NCBI GenBank assembly: GCA_018396415.1
Contig: JAGTRE010000009.1
Coordinates: 1 to 56,193, forward strand
Source: Candidatus Bathyarchaeota archaeon
GTDB taxonomy: Archaea; Thermoproteota; Bathyarchaeia; RBG-16-48-13; JAGTRE01
Direction of reading: 5' to 3'
DNA: 56,193 bases
Shown here: positions 26,175 through 35,932 of the stretch, piece after piece
Numbering within the stretch: position 1 is the stretch's first letter
Layout: each line of letters begins with the position of its first letter
Program-made: the position numbers and the translations under genes
The notes under the pieces: generated by a model
Told to the model about the DNA's origin: nothing
Database searches by the model: none
What the model saw: the letters and a program-made list of their open reading frames with translations, nothing else

Positions 26175-27248
26175 ATGAGCTCACAGTTGCCTAATGAAAT
26201 TAGAAGGGATTATTTGCTTAATCGCTGGGTTATAATCGCTGCCGAAAGGTCAAGACGTCCTTCTGATTTCGCAATCGAACGGGTAGAAAAGGCGGACACA
26301 AAGGCTTGCCCCTTCTGCCCCGGAAATGAGAACATGACTCCCCCAGCGGTTCTTTTATACTTGCCAAGTGATGGCGAAATTCAAAAAACTAAAGACTCAG
26401 ATGGACATAGGCCCAAAGGATGGCTTGTCCGTTGTGTCCCAAACCTATACCCTGCTCTACATCCCTTAGGGAAGGCTCAAACTTCTATAAAAGCAGACTA
26501 CTACAAAATGATGGTTGGAACAGGCTATCATGAAGTGATCATAGAATCTCCAATCCATGATGAACATCCACACATAGCACGAATTCAACAAATCCGCCTT
26601 ACACTTGATCTTTGTATCGACCGATTAAAGGAAATCTCAAGTCATGACTATATACAATATATCTCAATCTTTAGAAACCATGGACGGGAAGCAGGTGCAT
26701 CTTTATCCCATGCTCACTCCCAATTAATTGCGACACCAATTGTTCCGGCACAAATTTCCGAGGAAGTTGAAGCTTCTAAAAATTATTATGAACAACAAAG
26801 TGGATGCATATACTGTAAACTTCTGAGAGAGGAAATGCTTGGACCACGTAAAATCTATGAAGAAGATGCGTTTGCTGTCTTTGCTCCTTGGGCAAGCGTA
26901 TATCCCTTTGAATTCTGGATAATACCAAAGAGGCATCAAGTTAGTCTAATAAACATGACCGAAACCGAGAAAACCTCTCTAGCAAGAACTATTAGGATCT
27001 GTTTCGGCGGCTTGGCGAGGTTACTTAACGATCCCCCATATAGTTATGGATTCCATATAGCTCCAAACGGAATGGAAAGCAATCATTTCCACTGGCACCT
27101 TGAGGTTTACCCGAAACTTGGAATCCTAGCCGGATTTGAAAAGAGCACTGGAATGTACATAAACGTTGTACCGCCTGAAACTGCAGCTACACATCTCAAA
27201 GAATCTGTGGAAAAAGAAAAACTAGCAATTCAAAGCAACCTTCGATAA
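26175..27248 (+). CDS. galT: Galactose-1-phosphate uridylyltransferase
   Basis: Exchanges UMP between UDP-glucose and galactose-1-phosphate or other hexose-1-phosphates. The 357 residues match the family. Seen: EIRRDYLLNRWVIIA at the N-terminus, CPFCPGNE with the zinc-site cysteines, IFRNHGREAGASLSHAHSQLIATP carrying the catalytic HxHxQ (about 178-182), a second Cys pair CIYCKLL, and FHWHLEVYP near the C-terminus. It lies between a GT4 synthase and the debranching enzyme, so it probably interconverts sugar nucleotides and sugar phosphates released from glucan. ATG start. Confidence 0.92.
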   Translation: MSSQLPNEIRRDYLLNRWVIIAAERSRRPSDFAIERVEKADTKACPFCPGNENMTPPAVLLYLPSDGEIQKTKDSDGHRPKGWLVRCVPNLYPALHPLGKAQTSIKADYYKMMVGTGYHEVIIESPIHDEHPHIARIQQIRLTLDLCIDRLKEISSHDYIQYISIFRNHGREAGASLSHAHSQLIATPIVPAQISEEVEASKNYYEQQSGCIYCKLLREEMLGPRKIYEEDAFAVFAPWASVYPFEFWIIPKRHQVSLINMTETEKTSLARTIRICFGGLARLLNDPPYSYGFHIAPNGMESNHFHWHLEVYPKLGILAGFEKSTGMYINVVPPETAATHLKESVEKEKLAIQSNLR

Positions 27249-27283
27249 AAGGCGACCCTTGTGTTGCATGTACAAACTTTCTG

Positions 27284-29584
27284 TTGGCTGATCAGATGTT
27301 AAACCTCGAGAATAACTTAGGCTGGAGTAAAACTAGTAACCTAAAAGATCCTTTCTATGTCGCTGGGAAACGTGTCTTCATTCAAGGGCGCCAAGATGAT
27401 ACTCCGCGTGATAAGTGGGATGGCATCTGGGATCCGCCCATCAAACTCGCAGACTACATAAGGTTTGGAATCCTACGCCCAGGTGAAAGAGTTGAGTGGA
27501 GTAAAAATTGCCTATGTTTCAAAGTTCAACCTGAATGCGTAGAACATTTATTCTCGTTTACGACATCACCAACGCTGGAAATTTTAAGGAGAACATCTGT
27601 CCCATTGGAAAAGGAAGGAGCACTTACATGCTTTTACCTAACAAACAAAGGAGACACCCCCTTAAACTTCAAACTTTTCATCGAAATTGCTGTAAATATG
27701 AGGCCGAGAGAACGGGACGAAAATCCTCAAGATTACGCTGTTACCTATGACCCGAACAATGGTATAGTTATCACGCGTAGCATTTGGAATGGATGGGCTG
27801 CAGTATTTGGTGGCGATCCAATCCCTAATTATTGCTACCCCGGAAGTTTCAAAGACGAACTTTTGGTTGACGGTACCCTATTGGGAAAACACCCAGATAA
27901 ATTGAGCTTCGTTCCAGGAAGATCATGCTTAGAGTATCATCTTCAACTATCACCAGATGAAGAGAAGAAGTTAATCGTTGCAGTTGCCGGAAGTCTGATT
28001 TCAGAGGAAGATGCGGTTAGGACATTTAGCGAGTTGATTAGGGATTATTCCTTGCATTTTAAGGAAACCAAACAAAGACGTTCCTGGATAATCAATGAAA
28101 CTATGAACATAGAAACTCCGGATAAAAACTTAGATAAAGCCTTCGCTTGGGCGAAAGTTGACCTTGATCTACTACTCCACGAGCAGCCTAGCATTGGTTT
28201 AGGTTTCTTCGCTGGTCTTCCATGGTTTACCATGTTTTGGGGACGAGATTCGGGATGGATTCTCCCGGCAGTTGATAACTATGGTGATTTTGAATCAGTC
28301 TATAAAGCATTGTTAACTTTGGCTAAGTACCAGGCGACGACCAAGGGCCAATTTTACGGTCATAAGTTCTATCCTGGAGAGATTCCCAACGAGATTCGAA
28401 TGGATGGAACTGTAACTTACTACAGCGCAGATGCCACTCCCCTCTTTATTATTGCTGCACATCATCATCTCATGTGGTCAGGAGACCTAAAATTCCTCAA
28501 TCTAATCTATCCTAATATCGTGAAAGCTGTGGAGTGGGGATTCCAAGCCGACGAAGACAAAGACGGATTAATCGAACATTTTGGAGATGGAAAGTCAAGT
28601 GCAACGTGGATGGATAGCTATTATCGAGCCAAATCAGCTATTGAAGTTGAAGCTCTCTGGTCCCACGCTCTCAAATGCGCTTCGTTATGCGCATTAATAA
28701 TGGGTGATGTAGCGCTGAGTCAGCACTGGCAGAAAGCCGCAGTTCAAGTTCAAGAGAAGTTAAAAAACAGTTACTGGAATGCAGCTGACAAGTATTTTTA
28801 TGATACAATTACTCCTGAAGGAAAACCTGATCCAAGCATAACAGTAAACCCAATTGTTCCAGTTATTTTTAATATAGTTGACAAAGAAGAAGCTGAAGCT
28901 GTTATCGCGAAGTTAGAAGGCCCTGAATTCACCACAAAATGGGGAGTTCGAACTCGAGCCAAAAACGATCCACAATACCACCCGCAGGCATATCACAAGG
29001 GAAGTATTTGGGGATTAACTACGGGCTGGGCAGCCCTTGCAGAATACGCCCTTAATAAACCGGAGGGAATACGTTACCTGCGAATCCTCTCAGAGCTTAT
29101 GACAATAGGTTGCCTTGGGGCAATTCCGGAAATTCTCAACGGAGACGGAGGAGCACCTGCCGGTTGCCCACTACAAGGTTGGTCTTCTTCGATGCTTATC
29201 CAGGGAGTCGTTGAAGGACTGTTTGGAGTACACCCAAATGCGCTGTCAAGGTCCATAACAATTAACCCGACGCTCCCGAAGGAATGGCAAACCGCCCAAA
29301 TAAAACAACTACATATCGGAGATGCAATCATTAAAGCTAAATATACTCATAAGGAAAGCACCCAAACCCTTTCAATAATTGCTAACAAACAATGTAACCT
29401 AATAGCTGGCTTTAAGCTTCCCAGCAACGGAAAAATAACGTCGATAGAAAAAAACGGGACACAAATTGCTGAAACGGATAGAAAAATCCAAATATTTACT
29501 GAACGAAGACATTTACAATTAAATGTTGATACACTTCTCCCACAGAACCAGTTATTAGTTATAAAGGTAACCTACGCCACGTAA
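27284..29584 (+). CDS. Amylo-alpha-1,6-glucosidase/glycogen-debranching-like enzyme
   Basis: 766 residues. The N-terminal beta-rich part (1-270) is followed by an (alpha/alpha)6 barrel of the GDE C-terminal type: FFAGLPWFTMFWGRDSGWIL, YYSADATPLFI, DEDKDGLIEHFGDG, ATWMDSYYR, PQAYHKGSIWGL and the hallmark NGDGGAPAGCPLQGWSSSM. A C-terminal beta domain ends it. These enzymes remove 1,6-linked glucose stubs or act on related glucans, so with the GT4 genes and GH57 it completes a glucan cycle. The start may be TTG 27284 or ATG 27296; neither has a clear ribosome-binding site. Confidence 0.82.
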   Translation: MADQMLNLENNLGWSKTSNLKDPFYVAGKRVFIQGRQDDTPRDKWDGIWDPPIKLADYIRFGILRPGERVEWSKNCLCFKVQPECVEHLFSFTTSPTLEILRRTSVPLEKEGALTCFYLTNKGDTPLNFKLFIEIAVNMRPRERDENPQDYAVTYDPNNGIVITRSIWNGWAAVFGGDPIPNYCYPGSFKDELLVDGTLLGKHPDKLSFVPGRSCLEYHLQLSPDEEKKLIVAVAGSLISEEDAVRTFSELIRDYSLHFKETKQRRSWIINETMNIETPDKNLDKAFAWAKVDLDLLLHEQPSIGLGFFAGLPWFTMFWGRDSGWILPAVDNYGDFESVYKALLTLAKYQATTKGQFYGHKFYPGEIPNEIRMDGTVTYYSADATPLFIIAAHHHLMWSGDLKFLNLIYPNIVKAVEWGFQADEDKDGLIEHFGDGKSSATWMDSYYRAKSAIEVEALWSHALKCASLCALIMGDVALSQHWQKAAVQVQEKLKNSYWNAADKYFYDTITPEGKPDPSITVNPIVPVIFNIVDKEEAEAVIAKLEGPEFTTKWGVRTRAKNDPQYHPQAYHKGSIWGLTTGWAALAEYALNKPEGIRYLRILSELMTIGCLGAIPEILNGDGGAPAGCPLQGWSSSMLIQGVVEGLFGVHPNALSRSITINPTLPKEWQTAQIKQLHIGDAIIKAKYTHKESTQTLSIIANKQCNLIAGFKLPSNGKITSIEKNGTQIAETDRKIQIFTERRHLQLNVDTLLPQNQLLVIKVTYAT

Positions 29585-29665
29585 ATAACGGGAAAATCTA
29601 CATTTATTGCATTTAAATCTCTTTAAGAATAAATTAGTAGCTTACAATAAGTTAGGAGATTGAAC

Positions 29666-29917
29666 ATGTGCCATTCAGAAGGGCCATTGGATAAAATCCT
29701 TTTAGCTCTCCATAATTTATGCGCAGTTCGCACAGAGTTTGCGAAGACTTTAGAAGAACTCGCTAAGAATGTCGGCATGGATGTAACTCAATTACAAGCC
29801 CTACTGAAAGAACTGGTTTTAAATGGATATGTCGCTTGGTTTTCAGATTCTAAGGGTGAGAGACGGTATTACATTACAGGTAGTGGGATCGTTCGAGTTT
29901 GTTCCGCATTCACGTGA
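29666..29917 (+). CDS. Small winged-helix protein (paralogue of 37837)
   Basis: 83 residues from the ATG at 29666, with TAGGAG seven bases before it. A helix-turn-helix (AKTLEELAKNVGMDVTQLQALLKELVLNGYV) plus a wing (RRYYITGSGIVRVCSAFT). It is clearly related to the protein at 37837: both have LCAVR, TxEELAxNV, L-EL--GYV, RYYxTGxGI and VCSxFT at the very end. The 3' end precedes the lone GT4 domain gene by 28 bases. Probably a DNA-binding regulator; target unknown. Confidence 0.65.
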   Translation: MCHSEGPLDKILLALHNLCAVRTEFAKTLEELAKNVGMDVTQLQALLKELVLNGYVAWFSDSKGERRYYITGSGIVRVCSAFT

Positions 29918-29945
29918 AAGCTTGGGTTGCAAAGAGGACAATTGG

Positions 29946-30566
29946 TTGAGAGCGATCATCTTAACATGGGAGTACCCACCTAGAATAATCGGTGAAATGG
30001 CGAACCGAGTTAAAGCCTTAGCTGAAGCACTTGTTGAAAGGAACGTGGAAGTACACGTTGTCGCCTTTGACGACTGGAGGGTCGGATCAGAAGTAGAGAA
30101 TAATGTAATAGTACATCGTATATCGAACCCGGTGAAAACGCATACTAGCATACTAACTTGGGCGCTTACCCTTAACATCGAAATGGAGCGGGTCGCTGCT
30201 GATATTTATTACAATACCCGGGGCAAAGTAGACGTTGTACATGCCCACGATTGGTTATGCGTTCCTGCAGCCCTAGGTTTGAAACATGCCTTGCAAATAC
30301 CTTTTGTCTTGACTATTCATAGTACAGAAGACTACAGAAGTCACGGGTCTGCTACACCATTTAATCTCGCAATTAAGAGCATTGAGTGGAGGGGGTTATA
30401 CGAGGCGGCAAAAGTCATTGTACATTCGCAAGAGATGATGAATGAGGTTCAGTTGAGGTATCAGGTTCCTGAAACTAAAATTGTAGTAGTTCCAATTACT
30501 GCACCTCTATGGATTGACAAGACACTTGATGTTTACTCAAGTGCTAGAGGCGGGAAGAATGAGTGA
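29946..30566 (+). CDS. Lone GT4 N-terminal (acceptor) domain
   Basis: 206 residues from the TTG at 29946 (MRAIILTWEYPPRIIG); AAAGAGGA lies about eight bases before it. It matches the first half of a GT4 GT-B enzyme: VVHAHDWLCVPAALG, LTIHSTEDYRSHGS, AAKVIVHSQEMMNEV. It ends where the donor domain should begin, with no E-x7-E motif. The glycine loop GGL is GEM here. The next gene, a complete GT4, starts eight bases before this stop (ATG inside ATGAGTGA). It may be a non-catalytic partner of that enzyme or a duplicated gene that has lost its second half. Confidence 0.65.
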   Translation: MRAIILTWEYPPRIIGEMANRVKALAEALVERNVEVHVVAFDDWRVGSEVENNVIVHRISNPVKTHTSILTWALTLNIEMERVAADIYYNTRGKVDVVHAHDWLCVPAALGLKHALQIPFVLTIHSTEDYRSHGSATPFNLAIKSIEWRGLYEAAKVIVHSQEMMNEVQLRYQVPETKIVVVPITAPLWIDKTLDVYSSARGGKNE

Positions 30567-31767
30567 CCTACATGTGTTAATGCTTTCTTGGGAGTTTCCT
30601 CCAAGGGTTATCGGAGGCTTAGCAGCGCATGTATATGACTTATCCCGCGCTCTTGTACGAAGAGGGCTACGAGTTGATGTAGTGACCTGCGATTTCCCAG
30701 GTGCACTAAATTATGAGGAAATTGAAGGCGTTCACGTTTATAGAGCGGATGCCTACACCATTCCCTCGCCGGATTTTGCCTCCTGGGCTCTTCTTATGAA
30801 TTTAAGCCTTCAAAGGCAAGCAACAGAAACCATGAAAAAAGAAGAAACTGAAATAGATCTAATCCATGCTCACGATTGGTTATCAGCGCCAGCGGGCATC
30901 GCTATTAAACACATAACTAGAAAACCACTAGTTGCGACGATTCACTCAACCGAGAGCGGAAGACGTAGTGGACTACATAGTGACTATCAGAGAATGATAC
31001 ATGAAATTGAATGGTGGCTGACTTTTGAAGCGTGGCGGATTATCTGTTGCAGCGTTTTTATGCGAAACCAAGTTCACCATCTCTTCAGTACACCTGTGGG
31101 AAAAATCGATGTAATTCCGAATGGTGTTGATGGACAGAAACTTGCGCTATCATTTAACAGAGAGGAGGTAAGAAGTCGATTCGCTGCACCCTGGGAGAAA
31201 ATCGTCTTATTTGTTGGGAGACTAGTCCCTGAGAAAGGGGTTAACATTCTAGTGGGAGCGGTTCCCAAAGTTTTGAAAGCATATCCTAACGTTAAATTTG
31301 TGATTGTCGGGGATGGATACATGAGAAAAGCACTTATGGACGACGCGCATATGCTTGGAGTTTACCATAAGATATATTTCACTGGCTTTCTCGACGACCA
31401 GATGTTAAGAATGTTGTATAGATCGGCTGACCTCGCAGTATTTCCATCCCTTTATGAACCATTCGGGATTGTTGCTTTAGAAGCTATGGCTGCAGGGTTG
31501 CCAGTTATCGTTTCAGATACCGGTGGATTCTCTGAAATTGTCGATCACGAAGTTAATGGAATTAAAGTTCCGCCAAATAATTCCGATGCCCTCGCATGGT
31601 GGATTATCCGGGTGCTCAGCGACCCAAGCTATTCGGATTGGTTGAAGCATAATGCGCTCAAGAAAATTTCAGACATCTATGAGTGGGACAAAATTGCTGA
31701 AAAGACTAAACTCGTATATGAGAGGATATTAAAGGAATACGACGAGAGTGCTTGGAAAAGGGTTTAA
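30559..31767 (+). CDS. GT4 glycosyltransferase, complete
   Basis: 402 residues from the ATG at 30559, chosen because SDLHVLMLSWEFPPRVIGGL fits the family N-terminus; an ORF extension to 30514 is not family-like. Acceptor domain: HAHDWLSAPAG, TIHSTESGRRSG. Donor domain: LFVGRLVPEKGVNILV, VGDGYMRKAL, FPSLYEPFGIVALEAMAAGLPVIV (E-x7-E). Overlaps the preceding lone acceptor domain by eight bases, so the two are co-translated. It ends six bases before the convergent GH57 gene. Nucleotide-sugar donor and acceptor unknown. Confidence 0.82.
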   Translation: MSDLHVLMLSWEFPPRVIGGLAAHVYDLSRALVRRGLRVDVVTCDFPGALNYEEIEGVHVYRADAYTIPSPDFASWALLMNLSLQRQATETMKKEETEIDLIHAHDWLSAPAGIAIKHITRKPLVATIHSTESGRRSGLHSDYQRMIHEIEWWLTFEAWRIICCSVFMRNQVHHLFSTPVGKIDVIPNGVDGQKLALSFNREEVRSRFAAPWEKIVLFVGRLVPEKGVNILVGAVPKVLKAYPNVKFVIVGDGYMRKALMDDAHMLGVYHKIYFTGFLDDQMLRMLYRSADLAVFPSLYEPFGIVALEAMAAGLPVIVSDTGGFSEIVDHEVNGIKVPPNNSDALAWWIIRVLSDPSYSDWLKHNALKKISDIYEWDKIAEKTKLVYERILKEYDESAWKRV

Positions 31768-31773
31768 ACCCGT

Positions 31774-33312
31774 CTAAACGATGTAAAGCCCATCCTGTAA
31801 CCTGCTTAATTCCTCATACCTTTTCTCAATCACTTTGCTGAGCTTGCGTCGGAGCTCTTCACCAGCCAGTTTCTCCTGCATAAGTTGCTTCAATTCATCT
31901 GCCAGTAACGAGTCATGCAGTGAATCCCTCACCCAGTTTATAAAGTCGCCACGGTGCATATGAAACTCTAAGGACTTAATATCAACCGTCTTAACCCTCT
32001 CAACGAAGCCTTTAAGACTGTATACGGTTACGCCGATTGGTTGATCAACATCTCTGTAAAAGATGAATGATTTTTCGGCAGGGACTACATTTAACCTAAC
32101 CCGACATTCAAACTCAGCGAGAATACTTGAAAGCGTAATATAGGCATCATAGGGGCTACTATAAGGGCTAAAATAGCTATGAACCTCGCCTGGACCGCCG
32201 CCTGCGGTAAATATGTAATAAAGATGATCGCTTAACTGAAGAAGACGCCAAATCCTTAACAAGTTTTCATCCATGCTCTCTTTAACCAACGGTTCAAGCT
32301 CTTTAATGGTTAAATAACATGCCCACTGCATTGGATTACCAAGCCAACAACTAACATCTCTCTCGATGTCAGCCCATGAAACTGTTCCACCAAGTTCGAA
32401 AACATCAATTTCGCCCACTGGAGTATGCTTTTTGACAATTTCAGAAGGAGTTGCAAATTCTAAATGCTCATATTTTAGAATATGGCCGGGAAGATGTCGG
32501 AGGAACTCATGTATCCCTGTTTCGGGCCATTGATGTTCGCCGAACGTTTCGTAATCTGGAAAAATGTTTATACAATCCCCAGGGGTAGCTGCCAGCCAAG
32601 CAGCATACTTCTCAGCAGTAAGAGGATGTTTTTCCCAAGAAGGTGAGGAAAATCTGAAGCCTATATCATCTGTTAGGCGATAGTTCCGGAGGATGACCTT
32701 AATTTTATCGCAGCCCTTAGGCTTGTAAACGTGGTTTGGAGACCTCCCGCCTAATATTCGCTCGATTCCCTCGGTGTAAATTCCATCATAACCAAGATTT
32801 TCAGCTATTTTTGCAATCACATTATTGTAAAGTAGTTCAGTGTTTTCAAAAACCTTAGGCTCATATTTGAAGAGGTCTCTCATTAACTGGCGATGTAGCT
32901 TTACTTGCTCGATAAACTCCGTTTTTTCTGGGTATAAACCCGCTAAGGAGTGATAGTAAGTTTGAGCTAGTAGTTCAACGCATCCGGTTTCCACAAGCTG
33001 CCTAAAAGATTCAAGAACATCTCTATTAAACATCTCACATTGCTCAATAAATACGCCAGATAAACTAAAAGAAAATTTCACCCTTCTAGAATCCCTTTTA
33101 TGTCGATCGATTAACTCAAGTAAGATGTTGTTCGTTGGGAGGTAACATTTTCGAGCGACACGATTTAAGATCTCCCGATTCTTCTCATTGTCGAAGTAGT
33201 GATCAAAGAGCTTTTCTTTTTTCACGCGGGTGAACATCATCCGCTCCCAAAAGAAATTTCTCTTCAGCCGAAAAGGTTGATGAACTTCAAAGCAGAGGCA
33301 AATATCAGTCAC
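31774..33312 (-). CDS. GH57 glycoside hydrolase with C-terminal DUF5752-like domain
   Basis: 512 residues. Residues 1-390 are GH57 (alpha-amylase/4-alpha-glucanotransferase type): FEVHQPFR, QTYYHSLAGLYP, FENTELLYNN with the nucleophile Glu (about 156), and DYETFGEHQ with the acid Asp (about 254). ELGGTVSWADIERDVSCWLGN and QLSDHLYYIFTAGG follow. Residues 400-510 (FIFYRDVDQPIG, SLKGFVERVKTVDIKSLEFH, RGDFINWVRDSL, GEELRRKL, RYEELSRL) match the C-terminus of the winged-helix regulator at 24060. The appended domain may bind glucan or respond to sugar. Convergent with the GT4 gene. Confidence 0.88.
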   Translation of the reverse strand: MTDICLCFEVHQPFRLKRNFFWERMMFTRVKKEKLFDHYFDNEKNREILNRVARKCYLPTNNILLELIDRHKRDSRRVKFSFSLSGVFIEQCEMFNRDVLESFRQLVETGCVELLAQTYYHSLAGLYPEKTEFIEQVKLHRQLMRDLFKYEPKVFENTELLYNNVIAKIAENLGYDGIYTEGIERILGGRSPNHVYKPKGCDKIKVILRNYRLTDDIGFRFSSPSWEKHPLTAEKYAAWLAATPGDCINIFPDYETFGEHQWPETGIHEFLRHLPGHILKYEHLEFATPSEIVKKHTPVGEIDVFELGGTVSWADIERDVSCWLGNPMQWACYLTIKELEPLVKESMDENLLRIWRLLQLSDHLYYIFTAGGGPGEVHSYFSPYSSPYDAYITLSSILAEFECRVRLNVVPAEKSFIFYRDVDQPIGVTVYSLKGFVERVKTVDIKSLEFHMHRGDFINWVRDSLHDSLLADELKQLMQEKLAGEELRRKLSKVIEKRYEELSRLQDGLYIV

Positions 33313-33349
33313 AGCACGTTCATCCCTAACTTCTCATTTTTGCCGGATA

Positions 33350-35851
33350 TCAGTCTATCATCCCACGGATTTTGTTGGCATATTGATGAACTAGCATCTC
33401 AGCCTCTTCTTTTGACACCGCTTCTGCATAGATGTTAAACACGGGTTCCTCTGGACTGGGAAGGAGAAGAATCCAACTCGAGTCGTAAAAGATTTTTATT
33501 CCATCCATAGTATCGACTTGGCGGTCGCGAACTTCTTCAAGAAGATCCCGCATAATTTTCCCACGAAATTCCCAAGGACACTGCACCTTTTCTTGGGTTA
33601 TAAAGAAGCGGGGCAATTGCGCGACCAATTCAGAGAGATCAGCCCCACTTGTAGCTAAAGTTTCCAGGAGTTTACCAGCAGAAATTATCCCGTCATAACC
33701 CAACATAAAGTCCGGGAAGACTAGACCGCCACCCTCTTCACCGCCGAAAATCGCCTTTTCTCTCAGAATCGCGTCTAGAAGTGGATACGCCCCAACCTTC
33801 GTCCTATAAACTTCGCCTCCAAGTGTTTTTGCCACGTGATCTACGATTCGCGACGCAGTAACTGGAATAACGATTTTCCCGCCTTTCGCCTTTTCTAAAA
33901 TCGATTTTGTGAAAAGGGCAAGTGTAGTGTCACCTGAAATCGTATTTCCGTTTTCGTCAACTAGTAGAATACGGTCGCCATGACCGTCAATAGCGATTCC
34001 CACGTTAGCCCCCACGGCCCGTACAACACTTGCGATGCGAGATAGCGTTTTCGGCATTCCCTCGAAAGAGGTTGGTCCAAGCTGTTCGTCCATCCGTGCG
34101 TTGAGAGTGGTCACCTTACAGCCAAGCATTTCAAGAATGGAAGGAGCAATTAGTGAAGAAGACCCATTGGCACAGTCTAGGACTACCTCTAACTTTGCAC
34201 CCTCAATTACTCGCCGATTAATGAATTTTAATGCCATATCTCGATAGTATTCAACCGCTCCAACGGGGTAGGTTATTTCTCCAACTTCATCGGGGAAGAC
34301 TCTACGTATGTCTTCCTTGAAAAATATATCCTCTATTTTTTTCTCGGATTTTCGATCAAGATTAATCCCCCAGGAGTCAAAGAATTGGATGTTAACCGAG
34401 CTTGGATCAATTTGCGGAACTCGGACAGAAATACCTCCATCTGCTCCATAAGACCTCACCGCACAACGGATAAGTGGAGCTGGCATTATCCTAAGGTTAT
34501 ACACGCTAACTCCAACCGAGTTAAGTCCAGCTATGAGGGCACGTTTAATCATTCGAGATACGGTGTGGGTATCCCTTCCAATAACTACCCTCGTTTTCTT
34601 CCCTAAGAAGGTTCCATAAGCTGCTCCAAGCTTAGCGGCAAATTCAGGAGTTATTTCGATGTTCGAAAGCCCTGTTAGCCCCCATGACCCGAAGAGGTTT
34701 TTCATCCAGCGCATACCCCACCGAAGGTCGGTACTCACAGTGGAGCCAACTTCTATCATTTTTCCCGGCCAAATTCTGATACCCGGCTTAACCATGCTCC
34801 CTTGACCTAAAATACATTCATCCGCAACGACGGCATTTTCCAAAACTGCCACATTTGCACTGAGGTTGCATCTTTCGCCTATAATGCAGCCTACTAAATC
34901 TGACGAAGACCCAATGAAGGCATTGTTCCAAATAATGGAGCGCTTAATACTAGCATTCTCATCTATGAGTACGTCGTTGCCGATCACTGAAAATTCTTTA
35001 ACTTTCACTCCTCCACGGATCCGACTTGTCCTGCCTATTACTGCGGGTGCTTTAATAAAGACATCATCTTCAAGCAGCGCCCCTTCTCCGACCCATAAAG
35101 AGTTCTCGATCTCCTTGCCAGGGATCTTCAATTTTACTTTTTTAGATAAAATGTCTCGATGAGCCTGAAGGTATTGTTGTACACTTCCTATATCACACCA
35201 ATAACCAGTGGAAGTATACCCATACAGGGCTTCCCCTTGCTTTAAAAGAAGAGGAAAGAGTTGCCTTGAAAAGTCGAACTCTTGCCCAGGTTTGACATAC
35301 CTTAAGGCTTCAGGCTCTAAAACGTATATTCCAGCGTTTACAGTGTCGCTGAAAACCTCCCCCCAACCAGGCTTCTCAAGGAAGTTCTCGATTTGTCCCT
35401 CTGCATTAGTAATAACAATACCATATTCCAATGGATTTGGAACCCGAGAAAGGGTGATTGTCGCAATAGCCCCCCTTTTCTTATGAAATTTCACAATTTC
35501 ACTAAGGTTGATATCTGTAAGCACATCTCCGCTAATTACAAGAAAGGTCCCTTCCAAAAGTTGTTCAAGTCGCTTCACGCCTCCAGCTGTACCCAGAGGT
35601 TTTTCTTCAATTGAATACGTAATCTTAGCCCCGAAGTCTGTCCCATCCCCGAAGTAGTTGCGGACTGCATCTGGAAGATAATGAAGAGTAACAAATAATT
35701 CATTAAATCGATGTGCCAAAAGAAGTTCCAAGACATGCTCCATCATTGGCTTATTAACAACTGGAACCATCGGCTTTGGGCGGGCGGTAGTTAATGGACG
35801 TAATCTTGTCCCTTCACCGCCAGCCATAACCACTGCCTGCATTACTTTCAC
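33350..35851 (-). CDS. Sugar nucleotidyltransferase fused to a degenerate phosphomannomutase domain
   Basis: 833 residues in three parts. 1-235: nucleotidyltransferase, [42 protein letters not shown]. 245-375: left-handed beta-helix repeats. 385-833: phosphohexomutase fold. In the last part the catalytic TASHNP loop is replaced by [11 protein letters not shown] (about 472-482), so the phosphoserine is absent. The metal loop DGDGD reads DGHGD (about 622-626), and GEQSGH reads GGEEGGG. The first part probably makes GDP-mannose, ADP-/UDP-glucose or similar; the mutase part is probably regulatory or inactive. Similar fusions called Mpg occur in bacteria. ATG start. Confidence 0.85.
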   Translation of the reverse strand: MKVMQAVVMAGGEGTRLRPLTTARPKPMVPVVNKPMMEHVLELLLAHRFNELFVTLHYLPDAVRNYFGDGTDFGAKITYSIEEKPLGTAGGVKRLEQLLEGTFLVISGDVLTDINLSEIVKFHKKRGAIATITLSRVPNPLEYGIVITNAEGQIENFLEKPGWGEVFSDTVNAGIYVLEPEALRYVKPGQEFDFSRQLFPLLLKQGEALYGYTSTGYWCDIGSVQQYLQAHRDILSKKVKLKIPGKEIENSLWVGEGALLEDDVFIKAPAVIGRTSRIRGGVKVKEFSVIGNDVLIDENASIKRSIIWNNAFIGSSSDLVGCIIGERCNLSANVAVLENAVVADECILGQGSMVKPGIRIWPGKMIEVGSTVSTDLRWGMRWMKNLFGSWGLTGLSNIEITPEFAAKLGAAYGTFLGKKTRVVIGRDTHTVSRMIKRALIAGLNSVGVSVYNLRIMPAPLIRCAVRSYGADGGISVRVPQIDPSSVNIQFFDSWGINLDRKSEKKIEDIFFKEDIRRVFPDEVGEITYPVGAVEYYRDMALKFINRRVIEGAKLEVVLDCANGSSSLIAPSILEMLGCKVTTLNARMDEQLGPTSFEGMPKTLSRIASVVRAVGANVGIAIDGHGDRILLVDENGNTISGDTTLALFTKSILEKAKGGKIVIPVTASRIVDHVAKTLGGEVYRTKVGAYPLLDAILREKAIFGGEEGGGLVFPDFMLGYDGIISAGKLLETLATSGADLSELVAQLPRFFITQEKVQCPWEFRGKIMRDLLEEVRDRQVDTMDGIKIFYDSSWILLLPSPEEPVFNIYAEAVSKEEAEMLVHQYANKIRGMID

Positions 35852-35932
35852 CGATTATACCTTCTTATACGAGACTAATATTCTATTGTTTTAACTAATG
35901 TCTCAAAATAATAGTACTCCAAGGGAAGAGTA

